Assembly (NCBI RefSeq): GCF_024741135.1
Contig: NZ_JANSUY010000025.1
Span: 48,644-112,643, forward strand
DNA from: Aquiflexum gelatinilyticum
GTDB lineage: Bacteria; Bacteroidota; Bacteroidia; Cytophagales; Cyclobacteriaceae
Reading direction: 5' to 3'
Length of the DNA stretch: 64,000 nucleotides
A program made the translations under genes and the position numbers. Of the stretch, positions 19,114-27,624 are shown piece by piece (the first letter of the stretch is position 1; each line of letters starts with the position of its first letter). Below the pieces are notes generated by a model. That model did not search any database. It was not told the DNA's origin and saw only the letters and a program-made list of their open reading frames with translations.

Positions 19114-19464
19114 TTAAGATTCAATTTTTTTGATTTTTGCATCTCCCCACAATTCCTCCAAACCATAAAACTCTCTTTGTTCTTTGAGAAAAATATGAGC
19201 CACTACATTGACATAATCCATCAATATCCACTGATTGTTTTGCCTGCCCTCATTTCTCCATGGTTTTTCTTTGAAATTTTGGGTAACTTCTTCTACCGAG
19301 TCGGAAATTGCTTCGATTTGAGTGTCAGAGTTTCCTGAGCAGATAACAAAAAAATCAGTGAAAGCATTCTTTACACCTCTTAAATCCATCACTACAATAT
19401 TGGAAGCTTTTTTCTCCTGCATTCCTTTTACGATAATTTTGCTCAGCTCCTCTGCTGTCATCAT
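19114..19464 (-). CDS. rsfS: Ribosome silencing factor RsfS
   Basis: RsfS binds ribosomal protein uL14 and blocks joining of the subunits under nutrient limitation. This 116-residue protein shows the family core: VVMDLRGVKNAFTDFFVICSG, TQIEAISDSVEE, NQWILMDYVNVVAHIFLKEQREFY and the terminal YGLEELWGDA. Two consecutive methionines begin the frame, and either could be used. It precedes ftsH and is divergent from birA. Confidence 0.95.
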   Translation of the reverse strand: MMTAEELSKIIVKGMQEKKASNIVVMDLRGVKNAFTDFFVICSGNSDTQIEAISDSVEEVTQNFKEKPWRNEGRQNNQWILMDYVNVVAHIFLKEQREFYGLEELWGDAKIKKIES

Positions 19465-19551
19465 TTATTTACAGTAATTTTACAACTTAAATTTACAATA
19501 GATGGAGAGCAAACAAATTTCTTCATTGCTTTCCAAATAAGCTAATTTGAG

Positions 19552-20307
19552 ATGTATAAAATCCTTGCCAATACGGTATTTCTTGGTAAAGATATCATTT
19601 ACCTGACAGAGTGTCACTCAACTAATGATGAAGCGCTTGAAAGACTACGCAGGCGGGAAATAACTGAAGGCAGCATCATATTTACTGACAACCAAACCAG
19701 GGGTAGAGGCCAAAGGGGCAACGTTTGGCTTTCTCAAGCAGGAATGAACATCACTTTTTCGCTTTTGTTGAAGCCTAATTTTCTGATTCCGTCCGAACAA
19801 TTTTACCTCAATATGATTATCAGCTTGGCTGTTGTCGAATTGTTTTTGGAGTATCCTGATGACATTAAAATCAAATGGCCAAATGATATCCTCCATCGGA
19901 GTGATGGTAAAATTGGCGGAATCCTGATTGAAAACATTATCAACCAAAAAGGAATTGAATATTCGGTGATTGGAATTGGACTCAATATCAACCAAACCGT
20001 TTTTGAAATCCCCAAAGTAACATCTCTCAGGTTACTCACAGGAAAGGATCATGAAAGGTGGGAATTGCTGCAGATACTTGTTGCCAATATTGAAAGGAGG
20101 TACATGACCTTGAAAAAAAAAGAATTTAAAAAGATCAAGGCCGATTACCTGGCACATTTATACAGATTTGAGGAATGGGCCATGTTTGACGATGGAGAAA
20201 TTTTTGAAGGAAGAATCAAAGGGATCGATGAAAACGGCAAACTCAATATCCAAAAAAGAGACGGAAGAGACTGTTTTTATGGAATGAAAGAAGTCGCCTT
20301 CTTGTAA
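19552..20307 (+). CDS. birA: Biotin--[acetyl-CoA-carboxylase] ligase BirA
   Basis: The enzyme activates biotin with ATP and attaches it to the carboxylase carrier protein. At 251 aa it is the short form without the N-terminal DNA-binding domain, so no repressor role is expected. The active-site loop GRGQRGNVWLSQAGMNITFS (about residues 50-69), KWPNDI and GGILIENI are present. Start ATG at 19552. It is divergent from rsfS. Confidence 0.95.
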   Translation: MYKILANTVFLGKDIIYLTECHSTNDEALERLRRREITEGSIIFTDNQTRGRGQRGNVWLSQAGMNITFSLLLKPNFLIPSEQFYLNMIISLAVVELFLEYPDDIKIKWPNDILHRSDGKIGGILIENIINQKGIEYSVIGIGLNINQTVFEIPKVTSLRLLTGKDHERWELLQILVANIERRYMTLKKKEFKKIKADYLAHLYRFEEWAMFDDGEIFEGRIKGIDENGKLNIQKRDGRDCFYGMKEVAFL

Positions 20308-20338
20308 CAGGCAAATTTTATTTTGGGTACAAAAATCC

Positions 20339-20346
20339 TAACTTTG
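20339..20346 (+). promoter_or_regulatory. Possible -7 promoter element of ahcY
   Basis: TAACTTTG matches TAnnTTTG 40 bp before the ahcY start. A TTTG occurs only 13 bp upstream (20322-20325), closer than usual. The 80-bp intergenic region shows no SAH or SAM riboswitch-like structure. Confidence 0.35.
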
Positions 20347-20386
20347 CATTTTCAAATTGAAATTCAATTAATTAAATCATACAACT

Positions 20387-21706
20387 ATGTCTGAAATTAA
20401 ATCAGAAAAATTTGTCCAATACAAGGTGAAAGACATTTCCCTTGCAGCGTGGGGAAGAAAAGAAATTAAATTGGCGGAAGCTGAAATGCCGGGTTTGATG
20501 GCAATAAGAGAAGAATATGGACCATCACAGCCTTTGAAAGGTGCAAGAATCGCAGGCTGTCTCCACATGACCATTCAGACTGCTGTTTTGATAGAGACTT
20601 TGACGGCTTTGGGTGCTGAGGTAACCTGGTCATCCTGCAATATTTTTTCCACACAGGATCATGCCGCTGCAGCGATTGCAGCAGCAGGAATTTCTGTATA
20701 TGCCTGGAAAGGAATGACAGCTGAGGAATTTGACTGGTGCATTGAGCAGACGATATTCTTCGGAGAAGACAGAAACCCATTGAACATGATCTTGGATGAC
20801 GGAGGAGACCTTACCAATATGGTCTTGGACAACTATCCTGAATTGGTAGCAGGCATCAAGGGACTTTCTGAAGAGACCACCACAGGTGTTCATAGACTTT
20901 ATGAAAGGATGAAAAACGGCACGCTTCCTATGCCGGCGATCAATGTCAATGATTCAGTTACCAAGTCAAAATTTGACAACAAATATGGTTGCAAGGAATC
21001 TTTGGTAGATGCTATCAGAAGGGCAACAGACATTATGATGGCAGGAAAAGTCGCTGTAGTGGCAGGTTACGGAGATGTTGGAAAAGGTTCAGCAGCTTCA
21101 TTGAAAGGTGCAGGAGCCAGAGTAATCGTTACCGAAATCGACCCTATCTGTGCCTTGCAGGCTGCAATGGACGGTTTTGCTGTGAAGAAAATGGCAGATG
21201 CTGTAAAAGAGGCTGATATCGTAGTCACTGCTACAGGCAATAAGGATATCATCACCAAAGAGCATTTCCTTTCAATGAAAGACAAAGCCATCGTTTGTAA
21301 CATCGGCCATTTTGACAACGAAATCGATATGGCTTGGTTGAATAAAAACTATGGTCATACCAAAGATGTCATTAAACCACAGGTGGATCTTTACACAGTG
21401 GAAGGAAAAGAGATCATCGTTCTTGCCGAAGGAAGGTTGGTGAATCTTGGCTGTGCCACAGGCCATCCGTCTTTTGTAATGTCCAATTCATTCAGCAATC
21501 AGACTCTTGCGCAACTCGAGTTATGGTTGAATACCGATCAATACGAGCCCGGAGTTTATGTATTGCCAAAGCATCTGGACGAAAAAGTTGCAGCTTTGCA
21601 CTTATCCAAATTGGGCGTTGAGTTGGATACACTTTCTAAAGATCAGGCTGAATATATTGGAGTGACCCCTGAAGGTCCGTTCAAACCAGAATATTACAGA
21701 TACTAA
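20387..21706 (+). CDS. ahcY: Adenosylhomocysteinase
   Basis: AhcY hydrolyses S-adenosylhomocysteine to adenosine and homocysteine, keeping methylation cycles running. At 439 aa it has normal length. Conserved features include [32 protein letters not shown], the NAD-binding [18 protein letters not shown] (about residues 226-243), [10 protein letters not shown], and the C-terminal PFKPEYYRY whose Lys and Tyr contact the partner subunit's NAD. It is followed by a strong terminator. Confidence 0.97.
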   Translation: MSEIKSEKFVQYKVKDISLAAWGRKEIKLAEAEMPGLMAIREEYGPSQPLKGARIAGCLHMTIQTAVLIETLTALGAEVTWSSCNIFSTQDHAAAAIAAAGISVYAWKGMTAEEFDWCIEQTIFFGEDRNPLNMILDDGGDLTNMVLDNYPELVAGIKGLSEETTTGVHRLYERMKNGTLPMPAINVNDSVTKSKFDNKYGCKESLVDAIRRATDIMMAGKVAVVAGYGDVGKGSAASLKGAGARVIVTEIDPICALQAAMDGFAVKKMADAVKEADIVVTATGNKDIITKEHFLSMKDKAIVCNIGHFDNEIDMAWLNKNYGHTKDVIKPQVDLYTVEGKEIIVLAEGRLVNLGCATGHPSFVMSNSFSNQTLAQLELWLNTDQYEPGVYVLPKHLDEKVAALHLSKLGVELDTLSKDQAEYIGVTPEGPFKPEYYRY

Positions 21707-21730
21707 GAATCTGAATAAATTTTATGAAAT

Positions 21731-21760
21731 AGCCTTCAGGAGAGATCCTGAAGGCTTTTT
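21731..21760 (+). terminator. Rho-independent terminator after ahcY
   Basis: AGCCTTCAGG (21731-21740) pairs with CCTGAAGGCT across AGAGAT and is followed by TTTTT. Confidence 0.9.
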
Positions 21761-21805
21761 CTTTGGCTTCAGTAAAATTGCTTCCTCCAATTTAAAAAAA
21801 GGTAC

Positions 21806-22621
21806 TTATTCTGTAAGTCTGAAAACCATCAAGCGACCATCCTCTAAAGTTATCGTGGCACTCGAATTACATGGATCAACTAAACTGTAAACCAATCTGT
21901 GGTTTGTAGCTTGGGTTTCATTTCTAAAAATCTCCCAATTTTCCGACCCTTGTCCAGGCAATAAAAGTCCACTGTTTATACAATTGATTTTATAATTCTT
22001 GGCTACTGTTTGATTCATTTTGATGGGCCTTCCTGCAATATTTCTTCCTTCAATCGCACCGCTGCTTGAAAATTCTGTTAATAATCCGTTCGTTAAAACC
22101 AATTGATGGGTATAATCTCCATCTATTTTTGAGGAAGAGTTATTCTTATTTATGATTAATAAATTCTGAAATGATTCAGCCCTTCGGTTGGGATTAAGTA
22201 AAATGTTTGCACGCTTAAATTCCCTGTAGCCTTCGATTTTTATTCCGCGAACTGAATAGTTTTCATATTCCAACCTCACTACTGATTCCAAAATGGAATT
22301 GGAAATATATTGAAGATGGATTTTCCCCAATCTTGGAACATAAAGGTTGTTGACACATTCTTTCTTTACGGAAAAATCCAAGGTTACTTTTTTTAAATTT
22401 TCATCAATGCTGACATCAGGACAGCCGGGTATTGCAAGACTTTCAGCAAAACGGAAATAGTCGATGGTCTGAAAAGGAAAAAAAAGGGATTCTTCAAGGG
22501 AAAATGAAATATTGAAAATTTCATTTCCTTCAAACTGTAAATCCGTGCTGATGTCCTTTTCAATATCCCCAAAACAGGAACCTAAAACCAAAAGCAATAA
22601 AAAAAAGACAGATTTCTTCAT
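21806..22621 (-). CDS. Lipoprotein of unknown function
   Basis: The ATG at 22621 (MKKSVFFLLLLVLGSCFGDI) gives a lipoprotein signal with lipobox LGSC. The upstream M at 22642 only adds seven residues. The mature protein of about 255 residues is rich in beta-strand-like stretches and ends with a METVL-free tail reading TLEDGRLMVFRLTE. No family was recognised. The residue following the lipidated Cys is Phe, then Gly-Asp. In Bacteroidota such lipoproteins are often surface or periplasmic, but location cannot be read directly. Confidence 0.7.
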   Translation of the reverse strand: MKKSVFFLLLLVLGSCFGDIEKDISTDLQFEGNEIFNISFSLEESLFFPFQTIDYFRFAESLAIPGCPDVSIDENLKKVTLDFSVKKECVNNLYVPRLGKIHLQYISNSILESVVRLEYENYSVRGIKIEGYREFKRANILLNPNRRAESFQNLLIINKNNSSSKIDGDYTHQLVLTNGLLTEFSSSGAIEGRNIAGRPIKMNQTVAKNYKINCINSGLLLPGQGSENWEIFRNETQATNHRLVYSLVDPCNSSATITLEDGRLMVFRLTE

Positions 22622-22750
22622 TGAATAATTTTCTTTAGACAAAGCTAATCCCTTTGTTTTGTTTATAAAATGATAAATGGAAGATCGGTGCAGCTCTTTT
22701 TTTTAGAGGTTCTATTCCCTATCTTCAACGGTAATTAATCCCAAAATAAT

Positions 22751-23623
22751 ATGTCATACACAGATGGAATGCTTAGAGATGGTGCTTTAAAGGGAAAAAC
22801 CATTCTTGTCACCGGAGGTGGTACAGGTCTTGGAAAGTCTATGGGCCTTTATTTTTTGAAACTTGGAGCCAACCTAATTATTACAAGCAGAAAATTGGAT
22901 GTTCTCCAAAATACCGCCAAAGAAATGGAAGCAGCTACCAGCGGAAAAGTCCTGCCTCTTGCCTGCGATGTGAGAGAAATCGATCAGGTCGAAAAAATGT
23001 GGGCTGACGCTGTTGCCCATTTTGGAAGAGTGGATGTCGTGCTCAACAATGCTGCGGGCAATTTCATCAGTCCAACGGAAAGACTTTCGAGCAATGCTTT
23101 CAATACAGTATTGGATATAGTGCTAAAGGGGACATCCAACGTAACCTTGACTGCAGGAAAATATTGGATCAAAGAAAAACAGCCGGGAACATTTTTGAAC
23201 ATAGTAACTACCTATGCTTGGACAGGATCGGGATATGTGGTCCCAAGTGCTGCCGCAAAAGCCGGTGTTTTGGCGATGACAAGGTCACTTGCTGTAGAGT
23301 GGGCAAAATATAAAATCAGGTCAAATGCCATTGCACCGGGGCCTTTTCCTACTGAAGGGGCATGGAGCAGACTGCTTCCCGGAGACTTGGTAAAGAAATT
23401 TGATCCAGCAAAAAAAGTCCCTGTTGGAAGAGTAGGGGACCATCAGGAGTTGGCAAACATCGCTGCTTACTTGGTTTCGGATTTCTCTTCCTATGTCAAC
23501 GGGGAAGTAATCACCATAGATGGTGGCGAATGGCTGATGGGTGCAGGAGAATTCAATAACTTAGACGCCATCCCCCAAGAGCTTTGGGATATGATGGAAG
23601 CCTCAAGAGGAAAAAAAGCATGA
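22751..23623 (+). CDS. Short-chain dehydrogenase, 2,4-dienoyl-CoA reductase-like
   Basis: This 290-residue Rossmann protein has the cofactor loop TGGGTGLG (residues 21-28), acidic ACDVRE, NNAAGNF (about 97) and FLNIVTTYAWTGSG. Where classical SDRs have YxxxK it reads SAAAK, so the usual tyrosine is absent. This replacement is characteristic of the dienoyl-CoA reductase (DECR) branch, which reduces 2,4-dienoyl-CoA with NADPH during degradation of unsaturated fatty acids. The tail NGEVITIDGGEWL is standard. The substrate is inferred from family only. Confidence 0.85.
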   Translation: MSYTDGMLRDGALKGKTILVTGGGTGLGKSMGLYFLKLGANLIITSRKLDVLQNTAKEMEAATSGKVLPLACDVREIDQVEKMWADAVAHFGRVDVVLNNAAGNFISPTERLSSNAFNTVLDIVLKGTSNVTLTAGKYWIKEKQPGTFLNIVTTYAWTGSGYVVPSAAAKAGVLAMTRSLAVEWAKYKIRSNAIAPGPFPTEGAWSRLLPGDLVKKFDPAKKVPVGRVGDHQELANIAAYLVSDFSSYVNGEVITIDGGEWLMGAGEFNNLDAIPQELWDMMEASRGKKA

Positions 23624-23682
23624 GCCCCAAAGTAATTTGGGGCTATCTGAAAGCAAAATGGAAAATCAGGAATTTGTAAAAG

Positions 23683-23712
23683 AAAAGGACATCCAAATCA
23701 GGATGTCCTTTT
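23683..23712. terminator. Bidirectional terminator
   Basis: AAAAGGACATCC pairs with GGATGTCCTTTT around AAATCA, between the SDR gene (plus) and the exported-protein gene (minus). Confidence 0.8.
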
Positions 23713-23723
23713 GTATTTTAAAT

Positions 23724-24248
23724 CTATTTGTCTTCTCTGAAGACTGGTGCTTTTTTGAAAGGCAGCAACATCGAATTGTCCCAACTTGCTAAAACTTTGT
23801 TGACATTCCCGTCATCAAGTGAAGTAGTCTCTATAATATACCATCGGGTATTTTTTTCTGCTCCCACTACAATGATATGACTTTCCGTAATGACTTTACC
23901 ACCTGGAACTTTCGAAACCGTCGTTACCGGCACGATGGCATGGGTCTCTTCACCGGTTTCGGTTAATTGGATGTGGGGCTTGCTTTTGAATTCCTGCAAA
24001 ACAAATCCTTTTTTCCGTTGTGTGTCATGAATCAACTCAAGAGCCTTGATGACATTCTCCGGACCACCTGCTTTTTCTACCACATCGGGATAAGTGAAGT
24101 TCAGCAAAGTCTGGTAATCGTCACACATTTTGGCAGAATAGTAAGCTTTTGCCGCTTCCTGAATATCAAATTCAACCTGAGCAATACTTTTGAAACTGAA
24201 AAAAAGGCATAGTGCCAATACGCTACTGTATTTGATTGACTTTCTCAT
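23724..24248 (-). CDS. Exported protein of unknown function
   Basis: Starting at the ATG at 24248 gives MRKSIKYSSVLALCLFFSF, a signal peptide cut near SIAQ. The longer frame from 24308 has no signal function and was not chosen. The mature part (about 150 aa) begins VEFDIQEAAKAYYSAKMCDD and contains TYPDVVEKAGGPENVI and RWYIIETTSLDDGNVNKVLA, resembling NTF2-like or SnoaL-like periplasmic proteins in size and pattern, but this is not certain. Confidence 0.6.
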   Translation of the reverse strand: MRKSIKYSSVLALCLFFSFKSIAQVEFDIQEAAKAYYSAKMCDDYQTLLNFTYPDVVEKAGGPENVIKALELIHDTQRKKGFVLQEFKSKPHIQLTETGEETHAIVPVTTVSKVPGGKVITESHIIVVGAEKNTRWYIIETTSLDDGNVNKVLASWDNSMLLPFKKAPVFREDK

Positions 24249-24326
24249 GAGATAGATAAACTTTGGGTGATGGGCGAATATATCGAAAACTAAGAAATAC
24301 CCAAACATCTATTTCATTTTTTTATT

Positions 24327-25280
24327 TTACATGCTTGCCACCATATAATATAAAGGAAATCCTATGGTTATATTGAATGGGAAAGTTACAGCCAAGGCCA
24401 TTGGGAGAAAAATTCCCGGATTGGCTTTTGGAACAGCGATTTTCATGGCTGCAGGGACTGCAATATAGGAGGCTGAGGCAGCCAAAATGGCAAACATAAA
24501 CCTGTCGCCTACATTGGAAGTGATGAATCCACTCAGAAAAGCTACCATGCAACCATTAAAAAGAGGGACCAAAACAGCAAAAGCTGCTGTGAATTTTCCC
24601 GATTCAAAAAAGTCTTTCAGTTTTTTGCCGCTTGTAATTCCCATATCCAAAAGGAATATTGCCAAGAATCCTTTAAAAATATCTGTAGTGAAAGGTTTGA
24701 TTCCTTCAGCTTCTTTTTCGCTTGCCAAAAATCCAATCACAAGACTTCCCAAAATGAGTAAAACAGAACCGTTGGTAAAGGAATGGCTGACTACGTTCCG
24801 CATTTTCGTGGCATTGGTTTCACCGAAGGATTTTACCAAAAGTACCCCTATTATGATTGCAGGAGCCTCCATCAAAGCCATGATTGCGACCATATGACCA
24901 CTGAAGGCCTGCTGCTGGATCTCGAGAAACGAAACCGCTGTTACAAAAGTCACTGCCGAAACAGAACCGTAAGCTGCTGCAATTGCACCGGAGTTTTCGA
25001 TACTCAGTTTCCTTTTCAGGATAAAGAAAGTATACAGAGGGATCAGACTCGCTGCTGTTATCCCAAAAAACACAGCCCAAATTATTCCCAAATTGAATTC
25101 AGAATGGGCCAGTTCTTGTCCGCCTTTAAATCCTATGGCAAACAATAAATATAGTGATATGAATTTGGAGGAGTTTTGAGGTATTTCTAAATCACTTTTG
25201 ACCTTGACGGCAATGATACCCAAAACAAAAAACAACAAAGCGGGATTTGTAAAATTGTCAATCAATAATTGAAAGTTCAT
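24327..25280 (-). CDS. Sodium-dependent bicarbonate transporter, SbtA family
   Basis: This 317-residue membrane protein has about ten helices with the SbtA-type layout: NPALLFFVLGIIAVKVKSDLEIP near the N-terminus, LLFAIGFKGGQELA, the AAAYGSVSAVTFVTAVSFLE stretch, LLDMGITSGKKL, and ASYIAVPAAMKIAVPKANPG near the C-terminus. SbtA proteins take up HCO3- with Na+. The start overlaps the small upstream gene by 4 bp (ATGA), so the two are translationally coupled, and a LysR gene is divergent. A role in inorganic-carbon supply for carboxylases is inferred. Confidence 0.88.
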   Translation of the reverse strand: MNFQLLIDNFTNPALLFFVLGIIAVKVKSDLEIPQNSSKFISLYLLFAIGFKGGQELAHSEFNLGIIWAVFFGITAASLIPLYTFFILKRKLSIENSGAIAAAYGSVSAVTFVTAVSFLEIQQQAFSGHMVAIMALMEAPAIIIGVLLVKSFGETNATKMRNVVSHSFTNGSVLLILGSLVIGFLASEKEAEGIKPFTTDIFKGFLAIFLLDMGITSGKKLKDFFESGKFTAAFAVLVPLFNGCMVAFLSGFITSNVGDRFMFAILAASASYIAVPAAMKIAVPKANPGIFLPMALAVTFPFNITIGFPLYYMVASM

Positions 25281-25765
25281 AGTTGCTGAAAGTCCATTTG
25301 GATGTCAAATTGAATTGATTTTCTTTTGTCAATTTGGGAAAGTAGACCTTGGATTGAAATTTTATTTTCAATGATAATGGCAGATAACCTCGGGTGTCGT
25401 AAAAAGAGATTGACTTGATGCTTCATGTGAATCAGTGCAAGTGAAGCGACTTTATTTGGTTCCTGTATGATGTCACAATAATTTTCTTTGTACAATTCTG
25501 ACAAAAATTGATGTGAAATTGAATTATAGGTAACTTCCTCATTCACAATTGACCTAAGTAGGGGTGAGTTTATGTCATGGACATGAAAGATTTCTGTGAT
25601 ATCCTCTTGAAGAAGTAGGTGGATCAGAGAATCAGCATAAGCCTTATTGTGGAAGTCAAAAACAGAACCCAATGCTGTCATGAAAAATGATTCATTTCCA
25701 AACCGATTTCGCAAATAAACCTCTCCATGGATCAAGGGGCAAAGCAAGAAGAGTTTTTTCGACAT
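25277..25765 (-). CDS. Small protein coupled to SbtA, possible degenerate beta-carbonic anhydrase
   Basis: This 162-residue soluble protein is not a recognised PII/SbtB relative (no T-loop or ferredoxin-like pattern seen). Its opening (LLCPLIHGEVYLRNRFGN, then ALGSVFDF...) and ITEIFHVHDINSP follow the order of beta-carbonic-anhydrase segments (CxDSR; RNAGN; lGH..CG). The second zinc cysteine is replaced and the CxDSR motif is incomplete, so it would not bind zinc normally. This similarity is by eye only. The 4-bp overlap with the transporter suggests a regulator or partner of it. Confidence 0.55.
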   Translation of the reverse strand: MSKKLFLLCPLIHGEVYLRNRFGNESFFMTALGSVFDFHNKAYADSLIHLLLQEDITEIFHVHDINSPLLRSIVNEEVTYNSISHQFLSELYKENYCDIIQEPNKVASLALIHMKHQVNLFLRHPRLSAIIIENKISIQGLLSQIDKRKSIQFDIQMDFQQL

Positions 25766-25861
25766 TTTTCTTTTTTAAATAATTGAAACCTTTGACAAAA
25801 ATCTTGAGTATATATCATATATTATTATTTATATTTATAATAAAATACATTAAATATATTT
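25766..25861. promoter_or_regulatory. Divergent control region of the LysR and SbtA genes
   Basis: This 96-bp region is extremely AT-rich and contains imperfect dyads, including TTAT-N8-ATAA (within 25825-25850), of the T-N11-A kind LysR proteins often bind. The assignment is inferred from the divergent gene arrangement. Confidence 0.35.
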
Positions 25862-26776
25862 ATGCATTATACGCTCCACCAATTACAGGTTTTTCTTAAG
25901 GTTTCTCAGACTGAAAGCATCACAAAAGCTGCTGAGGAACTACATCTTACGCAGCCGGCGGTATCGATACAGCTGAAAAATTTTCAAGACCAATTTGAAA
26001 TTCCTTTGACAGAAGTAGTTGGGAGGAAACTTTATGTGACAGATTTTGGTAAGGAAATAGCCATCGCAGCGGAGCGGATAGTTGATCAAGTATATGCCAT
26101 TAATTACAAGACCATGGCCTTTAAAGGCCAACTAACTGGGAGATTGAAAATCTCGGTGGTGTCGACTGGGAAATATGTCATGCCTTACTTTCTCGGTGAT
26201 TTTATTCGAAAAAATCCAGGAATTGAACTCAAACTTGATGTCACCAACAAAGCCATGGTGGTCAACAGTTTGGATGAAAATGAAATAGATTTTGCTCTTG
26301 TTTCCATTTTGCCTGAAGCTTTGCAAATTGAAACTGTAGAATTGATGGAAAACAAACTGCTTTTGGTGGCTGGAAGGGACTTTGAGATTCCTGGTTCTGT
26401 TTCCGGTAAGCAGATTTTTGAACACATTACATTGATATACAGAGAAGTAGGATCGGGAACACGGCTGACGATGGAGCGTTATCTGAGAAATAACAACATC
26501 CCCGTTACCAAAAAACTGGAGCTTACCTCAAATGAAGCTGTGAAGCAAGCAGTAATTGCCGGTTTAGGATGCTCTATCATGCCACTCATCGGGATTAAGA
26601 ACGAACTTAAAAACGGCGATATAAAGATCATCCCGGTTGATGGACTTCCGATCGTAACAAACTGGAATCTGATTTATCTCAAAAACAAAAAATTCTCCCC
26701 TGTTGCCGAATCTTATCTTGAGTATATCAAAGAAGAGAAAAACAGGATTATGAAAGAGAATTTTGATTGGATTTGA
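25862..26776 (+). CDS. LysR-family transcriptional regulator (CbbR/CmpR-like)
   Basis: The N-terminal winged helix is clear: HYTLHQLQVFLKVSQTESIT, AAEELHLTQPAVSIQLKNFQ. The effector domain follows (GRLKISVVSTGKYVMPYFLG, FREVGSGTRLTMERYL-like IYREVGSGTRLTMERYL, GLGCSIMPLIGIKNEL). At 304 aa it has typical length. This subgroup includes CbbR and CmpR, regulators of carbon fixation and bicarbonate uptake. Its divergence from the SbtA-like gene makes it the likely activator. Its inducer is not known. Confidence 0.92.
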   Translation: MHYTLHQLQVFLKVSQTESITKAAEELHLTQPAVSIQLKNFQDQFEIPLTEVVGRKLYVTDFGKEIAIAAERIVDQVYAINYKTMAFKGQLTGRLKISVVSTGKYVMPYFLGDFIRKNPGIELKLDVTNKAMVVNSLDENEIDFALVSILPEALQIETVELMENKLLLVAGRDFEIPGSVSGKQIFEHITLIYREVGSGTRLTMERYLRNNNIPVTKKLELTSNEAVKQAVIAGLGCSIMPLIGIKNELKNGDIKIIPVDGLPIVTNWNLIYLKNKKFSPVAESYLEYIKEEKNRIMKENFDWI

Positions 26777-26795
26777 TTTTCAAGGAGTATGAATT

Positions 26796-26848
26796 GCTTA
26801 CCTCAATAAGTAAAAAGTATTAAATATTGGTTACTCCAATAAGCAAAA
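26796..26848. repeat. 20-bp imperfect direct repeat, 33 bp apart
   Basis: Copies at 26796-26815 and 26829-26848 share 16 of 20 bases (core TTAC..CAATAAG.AAAA). They lie between the LysR stop and the HYC_CC_PP promoter. The 33-bp period is about three helical turns, so a paired operator is possible. Confidence 0.4.
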
Positions 26849-26960
26849 TAGGATAGACTTAAATTTCGATTTTCTTAAGGATAGCACATAAAAACGCTTA
26901 ACTGCTACCGGTTTATTAATACTTTCAAAAATTTTATAACTTTAAAACGCAAAACCTGAT

Positions 26961-26968
26961 TACCTTTG
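26961..26968 (+). promoter_or_regulatory. Possible -7 promoter element of the metal-efflux cluster
   Basis: TACCTTTG matches TAnnTTTG and lies 18 bp before the GTG start at 26986. No convincing -33 TTTG was found, so an activator may be needed. Confidence 0.35.
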
Positions 26969-26985
26969 AATCGTAAATCTCTCTT

Positions 26986-27366
26986 GTGAAGCAATTTATC
27001 AAAATAGCGCTCCCTGTTTTCTATGTGTTTTTCAACGCAGGGTTGAGTTATTCCATGCATTTTTGTGGAGATGATTTTCAGTTGATCAATCTTTATGGGG
27101 ATTCCAAAACCTGTTGTGAATCAGAGGAATCAATGCCGGGATGCTGTGATGATGTCTCAAACCTTGAGTTACCCAATTCAGATCAACAGCTAACAGAAAT
27201 CATATATTTTCAGCCTCTTGGGTTTGATTTTGTTTTACCCACTTTTCAATTTGAATTGCCCGAAAGAGTAATTGGCATTTCTGAGAAAACAGCTTTTTCT
27301 GATTCCTCACCACCAATATTACAGCATACTCCAATTTATATTTTTTGTCAGGTATTCCTGATATGA
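26986..27366 (+). CDS. HYC_CC_PP-family small exported protein
   Basis: This 126-residue protein starts with GTG. It has an N-terminal hydrophobic signal (FIKIALPVFYVFFNAGLSYS) and then the family pattern: MHFCGDD, TCCESEE, PGCCDD, and a late SSPPI. The cysteine pairs and histidine suggest copper or other soft-metal binding. Members sit upstream of CusA-type exporters in Bacteroidota, exactly as here. Its biochemical role is not established. About 258 bp of largely repeat-bearing DNA separates it from cusA. Confidence 0.8.
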   Translation: MKQFIKIALPVFYVFFNAGLSYSMHFCGDDFQLINLYGDSKTCCESEESMPGCCDDVSNLELPNSDQQLTEIIYFQPLGFDFVLPTFQFELPERVIGISEKTAFSDSSPPILQHTPIYIFCQVFLI

Positions 27367-27538
27367 TTTTTTCTCTCTTAAGAGAAGTGAATCCCACAAT
27401 GGGACATAGTGAACTGCATTTCTATTTTACATCCATTTAGCTTACAAAAATTGTAAGATAAAAGTCCGGCCTGGCCTAATTGCATTTCACCAATCATTTG
27501 TCTTTAATTTCCAAATCAAGGTTCAATTGTAGGAGCCT

Positions 27539-27572
27539 AATATCTACCAATATCAAATATCTATTTATATCT
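27539..27572 (-). repeat. AT-rich GATATTGG-type repeat, copy R1 (minus orientation)
   Basis: The segment contains TACCAATATCAAATATC, the reverse complement of the GATATTGG units found after cusA. It ends about 50 bp before the cusA start. Part of a set of such repeats hugging the genes of this operon. Confidence 0.6.
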
Positions 27573-27624
27573 TAATCTACTGAAATAAAGCAGATTATAT
27601 AAATGGAGGTTAGTTTTAGAAACT

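Noticed and set aside
20308..20386. Considered a SAH or SAM riboswitch upstream of ahcY
   Set aside because: Only about 80 AT-rich bases are available and no stem-loop pattern of those riboswitches is visible.
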